Source: Panorpa germanica (lineage: Eukaryota > Arthropoda > Insecta > Mecoptera > Panorpidae). Taken from it: 64,000 nt of DNA. The translations under genes and the position numbers were made by a program. Shown here one piece after another: positions 61,845 through 64,000 of the stretch; the first letter of the stretch is position 1, and each line of letters begins with the position of its first letter. Where the stretch lies: positions 16,368,001 to 16,432,000 of the forward strand of contig OY783209.1 in assembly GCA_963678705.1 (NCBI GenBank), given 5' to 3'. The notes below the pieces were generated by a model, which was given only the letters and a program-made list of their open reading frames with translations, was not told where the DNA came from and did no database searches.

Positions 61845-64000
61845 TGTAACACACACTGCTAAATAGAAGTTTATGTTGCAGAGTTGTTTATTGCAACTCT
61901 GTTGTCCCCAACATGGTTGGCGAAGATGTTTCTTGAAGCTAGCATCACATCAGCAACCGATAGCTTTCTGAACTTGTTCGCGAATCCATTCGAACAAATC
62001 ATTGATAGAAAACTATTGTTTCTGGGGTTCCAGCTTTCTAGTGATCCAATCACGAAGGGGATGACTTCAACTTCCTGGAATCTTGCGAGAAGTTTCTGGC
62101 GGATGCCCGCGTACTTTTCAATCTTGATTCTGCGGGCTTCATTGAACGCAGCTATTCTGTTATCAAATGGGATCGTCACATCATTGACATCTTTCCCCAT
62201 GATACATCACTAGATCAGGTCTCAGGTTTGAGGTGCCGATGGTCTGGTTCTCGCTCATTACTGAGAATATTCTTCCAGCTGTTTCACGTAATCTGTTAAC
62301 CACTGCATCATGCCTAGCAGTGTACTCTCTGCCGTACGACGTGAAGCAGTGGTTTAGTACGTGTGGAAGAGTTTCCCTTATTGATCCACATCTTCTACAA
62401 GTAGCTTCTTTTCCTGTATACGTGGCCATACAGTTCCATACAGCGGCAGTAAATTCAGGCGTGCAGAGTGGATAAGTTTCCATGTTGCAAAGCTAGTATA
62501 CTCCCTCTTGGAGATAAAATTATGACTAGCTTTGTGTAGACGAATGCACTCTGCTACCTTCCCCTGTGATCGTTTGCTCACCAGCGCTTCAGCTTGCTCC
62601 TTGCGATACTCTCCTCTGAGCTTCTTCAAAACTAAGTATCGATTATCCTCTCCCATTTCTAAGTGGTTTTTTGTTAAGAGATGAACATCGCCATTCGTTT
62701 CGAAGGCCCATTGCAGATTCCGTCGCTCCGATGCTGATCTGGCTGATGACCAGGAGTTCCTAGGTGTTGTAGCTCTGCTTATATAGTCCTCGCTCTCCTT
62801 CCCTGATAGATATTCCGCCAGATGTTGTGGAGTTGGCAGCATCTTCACTCGGGTGTGAACTATGTCCTCTAGCTGCTGTCTTTCTGATTTCCGAACTATC
62901 TCGTCTCTCGATGTCAACAGCTTGAAAGCGTTGTCGATTAACGAGAAGTCGCTCACAACAGCAGCGTTAGGTATCCCGATGCAGCCAGATCTTCTCTCTC
63001 CGTATATGTAATAGTTGGTTGCGTTGTCAGGTAGGTAGAGCGTTCTCTTGATCTCAGCTCGCATACAGTCGTCCAGTTGTTCGTATTCCTGCTTGCGGAA
63101 GGCATTTGTCCACATCGGAAAGTTCAGCATTGGATAAATTAAGGATTTTAATGCATTCACTCTCTGCCACGGTGCGAGATTAGAGCGCATGATTTTCTTT
63201 CCTTTGTTTATCATTTCCTTCACTTCTTGTAGATTTGCAACAATATAGAAGATTACTGGGGCTCCAAGAGACTTCTGTATTTCCCCCTCTCTCAAGCAGT
63301 AAATAAGTTCCTCGTTGATGCGGATGTCAGCATCTGTGAGCGCGACTTGACGACTGGCTGGCATTCAGAAGCACTTGCAATTCATTGGCCGGATCTTAAG
63401 GCCTATCCTGGCTGCCTTAGTACAAACTGCATTAATGTTGGTCTAAACCTCTGCCACGGACCTGGCACACCAGTTGGTGCCGATGACCTGGGCATCACCA
63501 CGTCATCTGCGTAGGCCAGCGCGTTATGTACATTTACTTCTAGTACTTGGACGTCTCTTATGATGGGGTCAATGGCGAGGTTAAAGAGAATACCACTTAG
63601 TGGACAACCTTGTCGTATTCTCCTTCCGACTTCTATGTCCTCAACTGTCCCGTCTGCAGTGCGAATGGTGGTGGAGTTTTGGATGTACATCTCTCTCAAG
63701 ATGTCTCCAAATTCTCTTCCAGCTCCTGCATTCAGGACAGCTTTGTATATAACCTCGTGCGGGATGGATCCAAATGCGTTTTCAAAATCCAGCCAGGCAA
63801 TGCATAGGTTCCTCTTCTTGGTTCTTGCGTCGTAAATTCTTTGTTGTAATATAAAATTGATTTCGAAGACACCACCGTGGGCGAGAAACCCTTTTTGGCA
63901 CGGGCTGAGGACATTGTTTCTTATTAGCCAGGGTATTAAACGTGCCGCCAGACAGCCTGTATACAGTTTGTATACTGTTCTTGTAATGGCTATCGGCCTC
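61845..64000 (-). mobile_element. R2-like element, family A, copy A4 (runs off the window)
   Basis: This is the start of the third tandem unit. It matches A3 from 32357 on. The 3' UTR is shortened by the junction deletion, and the coding part extends to the window end inside the RT. Confidence 0.9.
61871..64000 (-). pseudogene. Family A RT/CCHC/endonuclease remnant (A4)
   Basis: Minus-strand pieces are 61871-62200 (DVTIPFDNR nuclease part), 62181-62483 (CCHC CRRCGSIRETLPHVLNHC and RPDLVMYHGE), 62378-63364 (thumb region) and 63403-63699 (GRRIRQGCPLSG to AYADDVV), then the upstream RT with FENAFGSIPHE in a different frame to the window edge. It shares the RPD/DVT frameshift and the break after YADDVV with A2 and A3. 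Confidence 0.87.

Noticed and set aside
1-64000. 28S rRNA target sequence beside the R2-like elements
   Set aside because: No rRNA-like sequence flanks any copy. Flanks are AT-rich DNA or other element copies, so these are R2-like by protein architecture, not shown to be rDNA-specific.

Overview
The window is a stretch of AT-rich repetitive animal DNA, most likely from an insect, built almost entirely of nested and tandem transposable elements. I see no host gene, rRNA or tRNA. The insect call rests on the element types: R2-like LINEs, a Jockey-type LINE, BEL/Pao and Copia elements, and a Polinton with arthropod-type genes. No order can be assigned safely. The backbone is two R2-like (restriction-like-endonuclease) non-LTR retrotransposon families, here called A and B, all on the minus strand. 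From left to right the copies are A1 (1-2400), B1 (2417-4589), B2 (10338-14321), B3 (15910-23224), A2 (23225-26250), B4 (26251-32100), A3 (32101-35126), B5 (35127-61844, interrupted three times) and A4 (61845 to the window end). A2+B4 and A3+B5 are direct repeats of an exact 8,876-bp A-B unit. B3 is the B half of a preceding unit and A4 begins a following one. Copies in this array share the same inactivating lesions, so a dead or non-autonomous dimer was amplified as DNA. Other elements lie between and inside these copies. A Jockey-like LINE (5192-10337, minus) has an intact gag-like ORF1, a damaged ORF2 and repeats in its 5' UTR. A 1,498-bp DNA transposon with perfect 33-bp terminal inverted repeats sits in B3 (20428-21925). 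B5 carries a 14,905-bp Polinton/Maverick (36075-50979, TSD CCATGG), an internally deleted BEL/Pao element (52371-55536, TSD AACAG) and an integrase-less Copia element (58310-61626, TSD AATTT). The uninterrupted sister B copies act as empty sites for all four of these insertions, which fixes their ends and target duplications. The Polinton is the gene-rich part. It has a protein-primed-type DNA polymerase B, an integrase with chromodomain, a packaging ATPase, a cysteine protease, major and minor capsid proteins, a PLA2-like protein, a DUF8207-type protein and several unrecognised ORFs. Most breaks are single nonsense codons, so the copy is young but no longer fully coding. Two features stand out. 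At the PLA2/protease junction a canonical -1 frameshift heptamer (A_AAA_AAC) leads into the protease frame. A small acidic protein near the right end carries tandem SUMO-interacting-motif-like repeats. The R2-like 5' leaders also contain recurrent RNA-structure candidates: a 5'-terminal stem-loop with a UUCG loop, an H-type pseudoknot and a hairpin.
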